Position numbers and translations under genes: made by a program. This document shows, one piece after another, positions 30,100 to 38,859 of a stretch of 64,000 nucleotides of DNA (the stretch's first letter is position 1; each line of letters starts with the position of its first letter). The notes under the pieces were generated by a model. The model did not search any database. It was not told where the DNA came from and worked only from the letters and a program-made list of their open reading frames with translations. The stretch covers positions 248,001 to 312,000 of the forward strand of contig NZ_VMBG01000001.1 in NCBI RefSeq assembly GCF_007559335.1, written 5' to 3'. The stretch comes from Rariglobus hedericola. Lineage in GTDB: Bacteria > Verrucomicrobiota > Verrucomicrobiia > Opitutales > Opitutaceae.

Positions 30100-31470
30100 A
30101 TGTCTCCAGTTCGCGTTCGTTTTGCTCCCAGTCCGACCGGGTTTTTTCACATCGGCAGCGCCCGCACGGCGTTGTTCAACTGGCTTTATGCCCGCCACAC
30201 CGGCGGCGTGTTTGTGCTCCGTATCGAAGACACCGACCAGGCGCGCAACAGCGAGGCGTTCCTCAACGTGATCTACGACAGCCTCACGTGGTTGGGTATG
30301 ACGTGGGACGAAGGTCCGAAGGTAGGCGGCGAATTTGGTCCATATCGCCAGAGCGAGCGCGGTCCCATCTATAAGGAATACCTGCAAAAGCTCACCGACG
30401 CCGGTCGCACTTACGAGAAAGACGGTGCGGTTTGGTTCAAACTCATCGGCGATCGTTCCGAAGTGTTCGATGAACATCGTCAGAAGACCGTCACCAAGGT
30501 CGCGGTCGCTCCGAGCGTGATCGATGACCAGATTCGCGGTCGCGTGGAGCGCATCGAAGACGAGGATTTTGTGATCTTCCGGTCCGACGGCAACCCCGTG
30601 TTCCATTTCGTCAACGTGGTCGATGACATCGCCATGAAGATCACGCACGTGATCCGCGGCGAAGACCATCTGTCCAACACGAGCAAGCACGTCGAGTTGT
30701 TCAAAGCGTTTGGCGCACCGATGCCGAAGTTCGCGCACATCCCGCTGATCTTGAAACAAAATGGTCCGGGCAAGATGTCGAAACGCGACCAAGGCGCGCT
30801 CATCGAGGAATATCAGAACAAGGGCTATTTGCCTGAAGCATTGGTGAACTTCCTTTCATTGCTCGGCTGGTCTCCGAAGGACGACCGTGAGAAGATGGCC
30901 ATTGCGGACATCATCGCGCTCTTCGATTTCCCCGGGATCAACCAGAGTAACGCGCGTTTCGACGAAAAGAAACTCGCACACATGAACATGGCCTACCTGC
31001 TGGAGTTGCCGGTCGATGATTTCGTCGCGCGTGCACGCGCGTATTTTGAAAAGCATAACGTGACCTCGCCGCTCTCCGCTGATGCGGCGTATCTGCGTGA
31101 TGTGCTTTTGATCAGCCAGCCCAAGATCAAATCGTTTGAAGAGCTCCCCGCTTACACGGCCTATTTTTTCACCGAAGATTTTACGATCGATGCCAAGGTG
31201 CGTGACAAAGTCATGGGCAAGGGCGAGCCGCAGGCGCGTATGGCCGAACTCACCGAGACAATCGCCACGGCGGATTTCTCCAGCGACACGGCGATCGAGG
31301 AAGCGATTAAAGCTCTCGCGGTTTCGAAGGGCCTGGGCTTCGGCGATTATCAGTCTGTTGCTCGTCTGGCTGTGAGTGGCACCAACGTGGGGCCGAGCCT
31401 CACCGGCATGTTCCGCGTGCTCGGGCGCGAACGCGTGCTGTCGCGCTTCGCACGGTTGGCGGCGCTTTGA
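30100..31470 (+). CDS. gltX: Glutamyl-tRNA synthetase
   Basis: The 456-residue class I synthetase charges tRNA-Glu. The HIGH-type motif is [19 protein letters not shown], with [10 protein letters not shown] following, and the second signature is GKMSKRDQG. Anticodon-binding helical domains fill the C-terminal third. The start at ATG 30100 was chosen because it begins [14 protein letters not shown], the family N-terminus; longer frames give no homology. It converges on glnS with a shared terminator. Confidence 0.95.
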   Translation: MSPVRVRFAPSPTGFFHIGSARTALFNWLYARHTGGVFVLRIEDTDQARNSEAFLNVIYDSLTWLGMTWDEGPKVGGEFGPYRQSERGPIYKEYLQKLTDAGRTYEKDGAVWFKLIGDRSEVFDEHRQKTVTKVAVAPSVIDDQIRGRVERIEDEDFVIFRSDGNPVFHFVNVVDDIAMKITHVIRGEDHLSNTSKHVELFKAFGAPMPKFAHIPLILKQNGPGKMSKRDQGALIEEYQNKGYLPEALVNFLSLLGWSPKDDREKMAIADIIALFDFPGINQSNARFDEKKLAHMNMAYLLELPVDDFVARARAYFEKHNVTSPLSADAAYLRDVLLISQPKIKSFEELPAYTAYFFTEDFTIDAKVRDKVMGKGEPQARMAELTETIATADFSSDTAIEEAIKALAVSKGLGFGDYQSVARLAVSGTNVGPSLTGMFRVLGRERVLSRFARLAAL

Positions 31471-31480
31471 GCGTATTCAT

Positions 31481-31517
31481 AAAAAAAGCCCGACGATTTC
31501 TCGTCGGGCTTTTTTTG
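31481..31517. terminator. Bidirectional terminator shared by gltX and glnS
   Basis: A perfect stem AAGCCCGACGA/TCGTCGGGCTT with a short TTTC loop, framed by A-run on the left and T-run on the right, serves both converging synthetase genes. Confidence 0.93.
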
Positions 31518-31521
31518 GAGA

Positions 31522-33312
31522 TTACTTTTTGGGCGTCCAAGCGTCTTTAAGAGAGATCGTGCGATTAAACACGAGTTTCCCAGGCGCGCTGTCTTTGCTG
31601 TCCAAGGCAAAGTAGCCGATGCGTTCGAGTTGGAAGCGGTCCTCGAGCTTTGCTTCGGCGAGGGAGGACTCGAGCCGTGCGGTAACGACTTCGAGTGACT
31701 GCGGGTTTACGACCTTCAGGAAATCCTCCTCTGACCCCGGTTCGGACACGGTGAAGAGACGGTCATAAATACGCACTTCAGCGGCGATGCTTTGCGTGGC
31801 GCTGACCCAGTGGATGGTGCCTTTGACTTTGCGGTCGGAGCCGGGTTCGCCCTGAAGCGTGGTGCGATCGAAGGTGCAGCGCAGTTCGGTCACGGCACCG
31901 GTGGCGTCCTTCACGATTTCGTCGAGCTTGATGATGCCGGCGTATTTCAGGCGGACCTCACCGTCGGGTTTGAGGCGGAAGTATTTGGGCGGCGGGACTT
32001 CTGCGAAGTCATCGCTCTCGATGAAGACCTCGCGCGTGAGGGCAATTTTGCGCGTGGTGGGCGTTTCGTCCTGAGGGTTGTTGGTCGCGTTGCACTCGAT
32101 GACCTCGCCCTCGGCGATGTTGGTCAGGACGATCTTGATCGGACGCAGCACACCGAGACGGCGGACGGCGAGCGTGTTGAGATCCTCGCGCACGACGTGC
32201 TCCATGACGGCGATATCGGTGAGGGCGTCGAACTTGGTGACGCCGGCACCGATCACGAATTTACGGACGGCCGTGGCGGTGATGCCGCGACGACGCAGAC
32301 CGGAAAGCGTGGGCATGCGCGGGTCGTCCCAGCCGGTGACGACGTTGTTCTCGACGAGCTGGAGCAGCTTGCGCTTCGAGACGATCATGTAGCCCGGAAT
32401 GAGCTTGGAGAACTCATACTGGTGCGGCAGCGCGCGGGGCAGTTCGAGGCTTTCCAGAACCCAGTCGTAGAGAGGGCGGTGATCAACGAACTCGAGCGTG
32501 CAGATGCTGTGGGTGATTCCCTCGAGATAATCGCTCAGGCAGTGCGCGTAGTCGTAGAGCGGGTAGATGCACCACTTGTCGCCGGCGTGGTGGTGCGCGA
32601 CGTGGCGAATGCGATAGAGCAGGGGATCGCGCAGCCACATGTTGGGCGCGGTCATGTCGATCTTGGCGCGCAAGGAACGGGCACCGTTGGGGAACTCGCC
32701 GGCGCGCATGCGCTGGAAGAGATCGAGGTTTTCCTCGACCGAGCGCGTGCGGAACGGACTGTCCTTGCCGGGCTTTTCAGGGGAACCGCGGTAGGTCTCG
32801 GTGTCCTCGGCACTCAAATCGCAGACGTAAGCTTTGCCCTTTTTGATGAGTTCGATCGCGTAGCTGTAAAGTTGTTCGAAGTAATCGCTGGCGAAGAAAG
32901 GCTCGGCGGCAGACGAACCAAGGGTGATCGAAGCGCGGTAGTGATCGGGGCGGCCGTTGACGGATTGAGCGTCGGGATGGGATCCCTTGGGTTTGAAGCC
33001 GAGGCACTGATCGGCCCAGCCGGCGATGAGCCACTGGACATCGGTCGTGATGGAATCGACGTATTCGACATCTTCCTTCGCGGGATTGGTATCGTCGAAG
33101 CGGAGGTTGCAGGTGCCGTTGTTTTCGCGGGCGATGCCAAAATTCAGGCAGATAGATTTCGCGTGGCCGATGTGAAGGTAGCCGTTGGGCTCGGGGGGGA
33201 AGCGCGTGACGATTTTTTGATGACGGCCTGCGGCGAGGTCGGCGGCGACGATGTCGCGAATAAAATCGGTGGGCGTGGCAGGCGCGGGTGCGTCGTTGTT
33301 CTCAACGGTCAT
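31522..33312 (-). CDS. glnS: Glutaminyl-tRNA synthetase
   Basis: A 596-residue class I synthetase with PPEPNGYLHIGHAKS, LRFDDTNP, GMxxxxYIYR-region equivalents, and MIVSKRKLLQL as the KMSKS-type motif. The beta-barrel anticodon domains (YAGIIKLDEIVKD onward) are present. Direct charging of tRNA-Gln by GlnRS implies that the organism need not rely on transamidation for Gln. GlnRS is patchily distributed in bacteria and is usually explained by transfer from eukaryote-like lineages; this is family knowledge. A hairpin separates it from the pyrophosphatase gene upstream. Confidence 0.95.
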   Translation of the reverse strand: MTVENNDAPAPATPTDFIRDIVAADLAAGRHQKIVTRFPPEPNGYLHIGHAKSICLNFGIARENNGTCNLRFDDTNPAKEDVEYVDSITTDVQWLIAGWADQCLGFKPKGSHPDAQSVNGRPDHYRASITLGSSAAEPFFASDYFEQLYSYAIELIKKGKAYVCDLSAEDTETYRGSPEKPGKDSPFRTRSVEENLDLFQRMRAGEFPNGARSLRAKIDMTAPNMWLRDPLLYRIRHVAHHHAGDKWCIYPLYDYAHCLSDYLEGITHSICTLEFVDHRPLYDWVLESLELPRALPHQYEFSKLIPGYMIVSKRKLLQLVENNVVTGWDDPRMPTLSGLRRRGITATAVRKFVIGAGVTKFDALTDIAVMEHVVREDLNTLAVRRLGVLRPIKIVLTNIAEGEVIECNATNNPQDETPTTRKIALTREVFIESDDFAEVPPPKYFRLKPDGEVRLKYAGIIKLDEIVKDATGAVTELRCTFDRTTLQGEPGSDRKVKGTIHWVSATQSIAAEVRIYDRLFTVSEPGSEEDFLKVVNPQSLEVVTARLESSLAEAKLEDRFQLERIGYFALDSKDSAPGKLVFNRTISLKDAWTPKK

Positions 33313-33324
33313 AAAACGACGAAC

Positions 33325-33350
33325 TTGCCGCCCGTGCGAGCGGGCGGCAA
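33325..33350 (-). terminator. Hairpin after the pyrophosphatase gene
   Basis: A perfect 10-bp stem TTGCCGCCCG/CGGGCGGCAA with a 6-base loop lies between the end of the pyrophosphatase gene and the start of glnS. The T-run on the minus strand is weak (GTTCGTCGTTTTAT), so termination may be partial. Confidence 0.6.
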
Positions 33351-33399
33351 CGCTGCATTTATTCTTCGATTATTGTCCGCACGTGGGACGCGAACGCTT

Positions 33400-35127
33400 T
33401 TAAGAAGAAGCTGCTTTATCGAACGGGGCGGCCGAGGCGCCAGGCGTGGGCATGACGCCGTAAGTCTGCATTTCCTTGAGGATGCCACCGATGTAAGGGA
33501 TGAGCTGTTTCTTGCGGCTTACCACGCCGGGCATGTCGAAGATCTCGTCCTTCTGCACGGACGGATAGTTGATGCGATTAATGAACTCGGCTTCGCCTTT
33601 GACGAGGAGCAGGGAGTTTTGCGTGTTGATATCGGTGACGAGCACGCAGGCAAACAGCAGGGCTTCGTCGTCACGCAACGTTTGCAGTGCCTTCGCGAGA
33701 TCGCGGGAATGTGGCCAGAAATTGCCGAAGCCGAGCTCTTCGATTTGGGAAACGGCAAAGCGAATGCCGTCCTCTTCGTAGATTTTGAAATCGGAGCGGA
33801 TGACTTTGTCCGGCGAATTGGCCAGAATGACGGAGCCTGAACTGAAAATCTCGTTGGCGAGTTCACGCGAATCCACCGAGGCGATTTTCGCCAGCCAGCT
33901 GAGAATGACGCCGTCTTTTTCGGTGGTGGTGGGACTGTTGAGATGCAGCGTATCCGAGATGATGCCGCTCATCATAATGCCGGCGATATCCGGCGAGGGC
34001 ACGATGCCTTCGCGTCGAAACAAGTCGGCGATGATGGTGCAGGTGGAGCCCACGGGTTCGTTGATGAACAGAATGGGTTGCTGGGTGTTGAGCGATCCAA
34101 GGCGATGGTGATCGATGATCTCCACAATGGTGACTTGATCCGCGCCGCTCACGGCCTGGCTCATCTCGTTGTGATCGACGAGGACGAGGCGGGTTTTAAC
34201 CGGCTTGAGAACGTCGGTCTTGGTAAGGATGCCCTGCAGCTTGCCTTCGTCGTTTACGACCATGTAGGCCGCCACGGTGGAGGTGGCCAGTTTCTTGCGC
34301 AAATCGCCGAGGCGGATGTCACCGCTGAGTGATGCGAATTTACGATCAACGAGTCGATCCAATGTAGTGGCGCTACGGATAACCCAGGCGGTGGTGGCCG
34401 AATCGAGCGGGCTGACGATGAGCGCGACGCCATTGGTTTTGGCGGCCTGAACGATCGAGTCTTCCACGGGAAGATTACCGGTCACGACGAGTGCACGCAC
34501 GCCGAGTTCGATCGAGCGCATCTGGATGTCGCGACGGTCGCCCACGATGATGATGGTTTTTTCCATCGGCACCCCTTCGCCGGCGGACACCTTGCCGAAG
34601 GATTTCACATCCATGGCGCCCACGCGCACGAAGAGCTCTTCGGCGAGATCGGGGCGGTCCACATGGAGCGTGTGAGCTTTAAGCGCGCGCGAGATGTGGG
34701 TGAGGCTGGTGAATACCTTTCGCATTTCACGCGGCTCGCGCATGTGTGGAACGAAAAAGCTGCCTAGTTGGAAAATCGAGACCGTGCCGATGACGCGATT
34801 ATCCTCGGTTACTACGGGCAGAATACGAACGTCGTATTGGTCGATGAGCTCAAGGGCTTCGGCGCAGGTAGCCGATTGGCAAATCGAGACGACATTGCGC
34901 ACCATGACATCGCGCACGCGCGGGGTGACGTCGCTTAAATAAATCGGGAGCGGCTGGTGGAATCGCGCGAGAATGGTATCGATGCGGGCATTGGAATTGC
35001 CGCAGCGGGCGGGGGCATAGCCAGTCTCACCCTTGGCCTCTTTGAGTGCGGCATACGCAATCGCCGAACAAATAGCGTCTGCATCGGGATTCTTATGGCC
35101 GATGATGTAGGTGGGTGATGCGGACAT
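33400..35127 (-). CDS. Putative manganese-dependent inorganic pyrophosphatase with CBS and DRTGG domains
   Basis: The 575-residue protein starts with the DHH-phosphoesterase block HKNPDADAICSAIAYA. A first CBS half follows (residues about 65-130), then a DRTGG domain, then a second CBS half. The phosphoesterase resumes with LVDHNEMSQAV and IDHHRLGSLNT, ending in a DHHA2-like C-terminus. This inserted CBS-DRTGG layout is that of CBS-pyrophosphatases, which hydrolyse PPi to phosphate and are regulated by adenine nucleotides such as AMP and Ap4A. Start set at MSASPTYIIG because the longer frame lacks family homology. Confidence 0.88.
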   Translation of the reverse strand: MSASPTYIIGHKNPDADAICSAIAYAALKEAKGETGYAPARCGNSNARIDTILARFHQPLPIYLSDVTPRVRDVMVRNVVSICQSATCAEALELIDQYDVRILPVVTEDNRVIGTVSIFQLGSFFVPHMREPREMRKVFTSLTHISRALKAHTLHVDRPDLAEELFVRVGAMDVKSFGKVSAGEGVPMEKTIIIVGDRRDIQMRSIELGVRALVVTGNLPVEDSIVQAAKTNGVALIVSPLDSATTAWVIRSATTLDRLVDRKFASLSGDIRLGDLRKKLATSTVAAYMVVNDEGKLQGILTKTDVLKPVKTRLVLVDHNEMSQAVSGADQVTIVEIIDHHRLGSLNTQQPILFINEPVGSTCTIIADLFRREGIVPSPDIAGIMMSGIISDTLHLNSPTTTEKDGVILSWLAKIASVDSRELANEIFSSGSVILANSPDKVIRSDFKIYEEDGIRFAVSQIEELGFGNFWPHSRDLAKALQTLRDDEALLFACVLVTDINTQNSLLLVKGEAEFINRINYPSVQKDEIFDMPGVVSRKKQLIPYIGGILKEMQTYGVMPTPGASAAPFDKAASS

Positions 35128-35139
35128 TAATAAAAGAGG

Positions 35140-35177
35140 GTATAAAATAAAACAGCCCGACCATAGGTCGGGCTGTT
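35140..35177 (-). terminator. Intrinsic terminator after the pilin-like gene
   Basis: On the minus strand AACAGCCCGACC and GGTCGGGCTGTT form a strong stem followed by TTATTTTAT. It ends transcription of the pilin-like gene before the pyrophosphatase gene. Confidence 0.88.
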
Positions 35178-35207
35178 TGAGGATCAAGTCTTGGAATTCA
35201 GGATGTT

Positions 35208-35990
35208 TTAAGCACCGCCTGCAACAGCTGGCGCAACATCTGCGCCGGTGTTGTCCTGTTCAAGAAAGCGAACACCAGTCTTGTTCGCTTTAACCGTCTT
35301 TTTGATGTCAAAGGTGGTGGTGCCATCGGATTCGATAAGCTCACCCGTGGCTTCCGTGCCGCCGAGGTTCTTATAAAAAGCGACGTTGCCACCAATGAAT
35401 ACAATGTGGCCACCGTCGGCTTTATATGTTCCGGCATTTTCGCTCCATTTGCCCGTGGCCATGTTAGCAATACCGCGTGTATAGGCAATAGGAGTGGTTG
35501 CAGGATAGTTGCTGTTCAGGCCGACGACATAACCAAAAGCCAAGTTGGCGGCTTTAAATTCGTTGGTCAGATCCTGCTTGGTTGGAAGAAGGATGTTGGC
35601 AACAGCGACGTTCTGGGCCTCTTGGGTAGTGGTATCGTCAGCCTTGGAGATCCAGAGAGCACCGGCTTCCAAGCCACCAGAGACTGCGAGAGCGCCTGCT
35701 ACGGTTTCGACGGTAGCTTGAACGCCTCCAGTGGACAAATTCTGACCGAAGGTTGTGCCGGGACCGGTAAGCAAATTGGCGGGCAGTTGATCTTTGTTGA
35801 GCTGCGAATAGATCAGCGAGGATTGGCCGATTTGGCGGAGATTGGAGGAATCGGCGGTGCGGCGGGCCGTCTGTTGGACCTTGCCGACCGTGGGGATAAT
35901 GATGGAGGCAAGAATACCGATGATCGCGATAACCGTGAGGAGTTCGATCAGGGTAAAACCTGCGTTTTGACGACGGATGTTTTTAGTCAT
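35208..35990 (-). CDS. Type IV pilin-like/pseudopilin protein
   Basis: The 260-residue protein has a canonical prepilin leader MTKNIRRQNAG cleaved before FTLIELLTVIAIIGILASI, with the conserved Glu at +5. The rest is the kind of large pilin-like domain common in Verrucomicrobiota and Planctomycetota, with HIVFIGGNVAFYKNLGG near the end. It could be a pilus subunit or a type II pseudopilin. It stands alone, 9 kb from the assembly ATPase block. ATG 35990 was chosen to give a short leader. Neighbouring intergenic DNA has an inverted repeat CAAAAC/GTTTTG at 36026-36047. Confidence 0.85.
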   Translation of the reverse strand: MTKNIRRQNAGFTLIELLTVIAIIGILASIIIPTVGKVQQTARRTADSSNLRQIGQSSLIYSQLNKDQLPANLLTGPGTTFGQNLSTGGVQATVETVAGALAVSGGLEAGALWISKADDTTTQEAQNVAVANILLPTKQDLTNEFKAANLAFGYVVGLNSNYPATTPIAYTRGIANMATGKWSENAGTYKADGGHIVFIGGNVAFYKNLGGTEATGELIESDGTTTFDIKKTVKANKTGVRFLEQDNTGADVAPAVAGGA

Positions 35991-36116
35991 GGGGAAGGGC
36001 ATTGAGGGTAGTGGTAAGGGTATGACAAAACAGTTCCTCTGGTTTTGTTGAAACTCAAGAAGAAAGTCCCTCTGAAGCTGGACAAAATCGGGGCGTGGTT
36101 TCTACGCTGACACGGA

Positions 36117-36983
36117 ATGAAAATTTATTTGGACGGAAAATTTGTGGATGAGTCCGAAGCCAAAATTTCCGTGTTTGATCACGGCCTGCTTTACGGTGAC
36201 GGGGTGTTCGAGGGCATTCGTGTTTATCAGGGTAACGTTTTCCGTCTCGAGGAGCATCTGGAGCGTCTGGAATACTCGGCGAAAGCCCTGCTCCTGAAAA
36301 TGCCTTGGTCTCGCAAGGAGATTGCTGATGCGACGATGGAAACCTGCCGTCAGAATGAGCTGATGGATGGCTACATCCGTTTGGTTGTCACCCGTGGCGT
36401 GGGCGATCTCGGGCTCTCTCCCTGGCTGTGCCCAGTTCCGTCAATTTTTATCATCGCCGGCAAGATCGCCCTGTATCCCGCCGAACACTACACGACTGGT
36501 TTGTCGATCGTCACGGTGCCTACCCGCCGCATCAGTTCGGCGGCACTGCCTCCAGCCGTCAAGTCGCTCAACTATCTTAATAACATTCTCGCCAAGATGG
36601 AGGCCCGCCAGGCCGGCGCCCTGGAGGCGATCATGTTGAACGACCAAGGCTACGTGGCCGAGTGCACCGGCGATAATATCTTTATTGTTCACAAGGGCGA
36701 AATCATCACGCCGGCCGCGTCGCAGGGGGCACTCAAGGGCATCACGCGCTCGACGATCATGGCGATCGCGGAAGAGTTAAAGATTCCCCTCAAGGAGGCC
36801 GATATGACCCGCTACGATGTGTGGAATGCGGACGAATGTTTTCTTACGGGCACGGCGGCCGAGGTTATCCCGGTGGTAAAGCTTGACGGACGTGAAATTG
36901 GCAACGCCAAGCCGGGTCCGGTTACGCAGCGGATATTGGAGGCTTTTCGCCGTCGTGTGCTGGTCGAAGGGACCCGCCTTTGA
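36117..36983 (+). CDS. ilvE: Branched-chain amino acid aminotransferase (class IV)
   Basis: The 288-residue PLP enzyme has YLDGKFVDESEAKISVFDHG, YGDGVFEGIRVY, AVKSLNYLNNILAK with the likely PLP-binding Lys and ECTGDNIFIV, ending with the FLTGTAAEVIPV block. It transfers amino groups in valine, leucine and isoleucine synthesis; a D-amino-acid transaminase is a less likely alternative in this fold class. It stands apart from ilvN, leuC and leuD, which are elsewhere in the window. The 258 bases downstream, before mcsA, contain possible RNA structure. Confidence 0.88.
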   Translation: MKIYLDGKFVDESEAKISVFDHGLLYGDGVFEGIRVYQGNVFRLEEHLERLEYSAKALLLKMPWSRKEIADATMETCRQNELMDGYIRLVVTRGVGDLGLSPWLCPVPSIFIIAGKIALYPAEHYTTGLSIVTVPTRRISSAALPPAVKSLNYLNNILAKMEARQAGALEAIMLNDQGYVAECTGDNIFIVHKGEIITPAASQGALKGITRSTIMAIAEELKIPLKEADMTRYDVWNADECFLTGTAAEVIPVVKLDGREIGNAKPGPVTQRILEAFRRRVLVEGTRL

Positions 36984-37072
36984 CGTTGTTGCCTTTGGCA
37001 ATCCCCTGTCGTGTCCGCCGTCTGCAAGTGGGACATTGTCGCGCACTTGGTTTATTGGCACTGCGCCGTGTA

Positions 37073-37165
37073 GTCTCTTGCGTCCGGACGTCGATTTGTG
37101 TCGTTACAGAGGTGACGCCTTGCCTTGTCAGCCGACCACCGGTTGGCATGGTCGGTGCAAGAGAC
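37073..37165 (+). other. Possible structured RNA element upstream of mcsA
   Basis: GTCTCTTGC at 37073-37081 is the exact reverse complement of GCAAGAGAC at 37157-37165. Inside lie a 6-bp hairpin (CGTTAC/GTGACG with loop AGAG, 37102-37117) and a 7-bp hairpin (CCGACCA/TGGTCGG, 37132-37155), giving a plausible three-way junction. A 10-bp palindrome CGTCCGGACG follows the outer left arm. I match no known riboswitch consensus. Each piece could arise by chance in GC-rich DNA, so this is a hypothesis. Confidence 0.3.
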
Positions 37166-37241
37166 CTCCATCGCTTTGTCCAATCTCAAAAATTCTTGCG
37201 AGTGCAGTCGAAGTTTCCGCCTTACGTGATAACCTACTCCC

Positions 37242-37751
37242 ATGGCCAGCCCGCTTAAGTGTGATCTTTGCACCAATCCCGCCACTGTGCACCTCACGCA
37301 AATCGTGAATAACAAGGTGCATAAGGTGGACCTGTGTGAATCGTGCGCCCAAGCCAAGGGCGTGACGGATCCGAGCGGGTTCTCGCTGGCGGATCTTTTA
37401 CTCAAGGCTTCGCTCAATCCGGAAATTCCGGCCTCCGCAGTGCGTTGTGAGCAGTGCGGTTTCACTCAAGGGGATTTCAAGAAGCATGGGCGCTTTGGCT
37501 GCCCGCAGTGCTACTCCACTTTTTCCAGTATTGTTGAGCCCATGCTCGACAACATGCACAAGGGCACCGCTCACACGGGCAAAGTCCCTGAAAAAGCCCT
37601 TGAGCGTAAAACCCTTCACGACCGCCTCGGTGAACTCGAACTGAACCTTGAGGATGCGGTCAAAACTGAACGTTACGAGGACGCTGCCCGTTACCGCGAT
37701 GAAATCACCCAGCTCAAACAAACCGTCGAGCAACCGAAGCGTGCGCGCTAA
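37242..37751 (+). CDS. mcsA: McsA-like zinc-ribbon/UVR protein
   Basis: The 169-residue protein has four CxxC pairs (CDLC, CESC, CEQC, CPQC), a metal-binding pattern of McsA, and a C-terminal UVR motif (LEDAVKTERYEDAARYRDEI). McsA is the activator of the arginine kinase McsB and protects or presents substrates to ClpC. It lies 4 bases before mcsB. No ctsR homologue is present upstream; the preceding gene is ilvE. The ATG at 37242 has no Shine-Dalgarno. Confidence 0.92.
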   Translation: MASPLKCDLCTNPATVHLTQIVNNKVHKVDLCESCAQAKGVTDPSGFSLADLLLKASLNPEIPASAVRCEQCGFTQGDFKKHGRFGCPQCYSTFSSIVEPMLDNMHKGTAHTGKVPEKALERKTLHDRLGELELNLEDAVKTERYEDAARYRDEITQLKQTVEQPKRAR

Positions 37752-37755
37752 GCCC

Positions 37756-38841
37756 ATGACCATCACCTCTCTGTTGGCCACGCCTTCCGAGCTCACCGAT
37801 TCTTCGAGCAGCAAATCTGCGATCGTGCTGATGACGCGTATCCGTCTGGCGCGGAATCTTGCAGGCAAATCCTTTCCCGGCTGGGCTCGCGAGCCGCAAC
37901 GGGCCGAAATTTTGGAGGCCTGTCGCGAGGCTTTGATGGCGACCGCTCCGATGAAGCGGGGGGCTAGCGCTGCGGTTTCGGAGCTTACTGATCTTGAGAA
38001 ACAGATGTTGGTTGAACGTCATCTGATCTCTCGCGAACTCAGCGGCTCGGCCGCGGGTTCAGGCGTGGTGATCAACAAGGACCAGACGGTCTCGGTTATG
38101 ATCAACGAAGAGGACCACCTGCGCATTCAGGTGCTTCGCGCCGGATTCCAACTCAAGAAAGCTTGGAGCGTGATCAACGCCCTCGATTCCGAACTCGAAG
38201 ACCGCCTCGATTATGCGTTTTCGCCGCAGCTGGGCTATCTCACCGCGTGCCCGACCAATTTGGGCACCGGCCTAAGGGCGTCTGCCATGATGCACCTGCC
38301 TGCGCTCGTGATTGCCGGCCAGATGGAGAAAGTCGTTCGTGCCGTGAACCAACTCGGCATGGTGGTGCGCGGACTCTTCGGCGAGGGCTCCGATGCGAGT
38401 GGCAGCATTTTCCAGATTTCCAATCAGACGACCCTGGGCGAATCCGAGGAGGCGATCATCAAGCGCCTTGGCAGCGTCTTGGAATCCATCATCGAGCATG
38501 AGCTCAACGCCCGAGCAAAGTTGATGGAGACAGATTCCGCCAAGTTGTTTGATAAAATCGGACGCGCTTACGGAATCTTGCAGAATTGCCATCAACTGAC
38601 CTCGACCGAGGCGATGAACCTGCTGTCACTCCTGCGCCTGGGTATTGATCTGATGGTATTTCCGGAAGACTCCCGCGCCATTATCGACCGCCTGTTTATC
38701 GAGGCCCAACCGGGGCACATTCAGAGGACGGCGAAACACGACTTGGAATCTAATCAACGCGATATTCTTCGTGCCGAACGTCTGCGCACGGAGTTTGCTA
38801 CGTTTGCAAAACCCAATTTCACGATCAACGGTCAGAACTAA
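37756..38841 (+). CDS. mcsB: Protein arginine kinase McsB
   Basis: The 361-residue protein belongs to the phosphagen kinase fold: VLMTRIRLARNLAGKSFP, VMINEEDHLRIQVLRAGF and CPTNLGTGLRASAMMHLPAL. McsB phosphorylates arginines on protein substrates, marking them for degradation by ClpC-ClpP. The conserved NEEDH and CPTNLGTGLRAS blocks are intact, so activity is expected. Start set at ATG 37756, four bases after the mcsA stop. It precedes clpC by 18 bases. Confidence 0.93.
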   Translation: MTITSLLATPSELTDSSSSKSAIVLMTRIRLARNLAGKSFPGWAREPQRAEILEACREALMATAPMKRGASAAVSELTDLEKQMLVERHLISRELSGSAAGSGVVINKDQTVSVMINEEDHLRIQVLRAGFQLKKAWSVINALDSELEDRLDYAFSPQLGYLTACPTNLGTGLRASAMMHLPALVIAGQMEKVVRAVNQLGMVVRGLFGEGSDASGSIFQISNQTTLGESEEAIIKRLGSVLESIIEHELNARAKLMETDSAKLFDKIGRAYGILQNCHQLTSTEAMNLLSLLRLGIDLMVFPEDSRAIIDRLFIEAQPGHIQRTAKHDLESNQRDILRAERLRTEFATFAKPNFTINGQN

Positions 38842-38859
38842 CCCATATAAACCACGCCT

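Noticed and set aside
31792-33840. Long open frame antisense to glnS and the pyrophosphatase gene
   Set aside because: It runs through two genes and a terminator, and its product is a shadow rich in Gly, Asp and Val with no recognisable motif.
36989-37001. TTGCC/GGCAA hairpin after ilvE as its terminator
   Set aside because: The stem is only 5 bp and is followed by CCCC rather than T residues.
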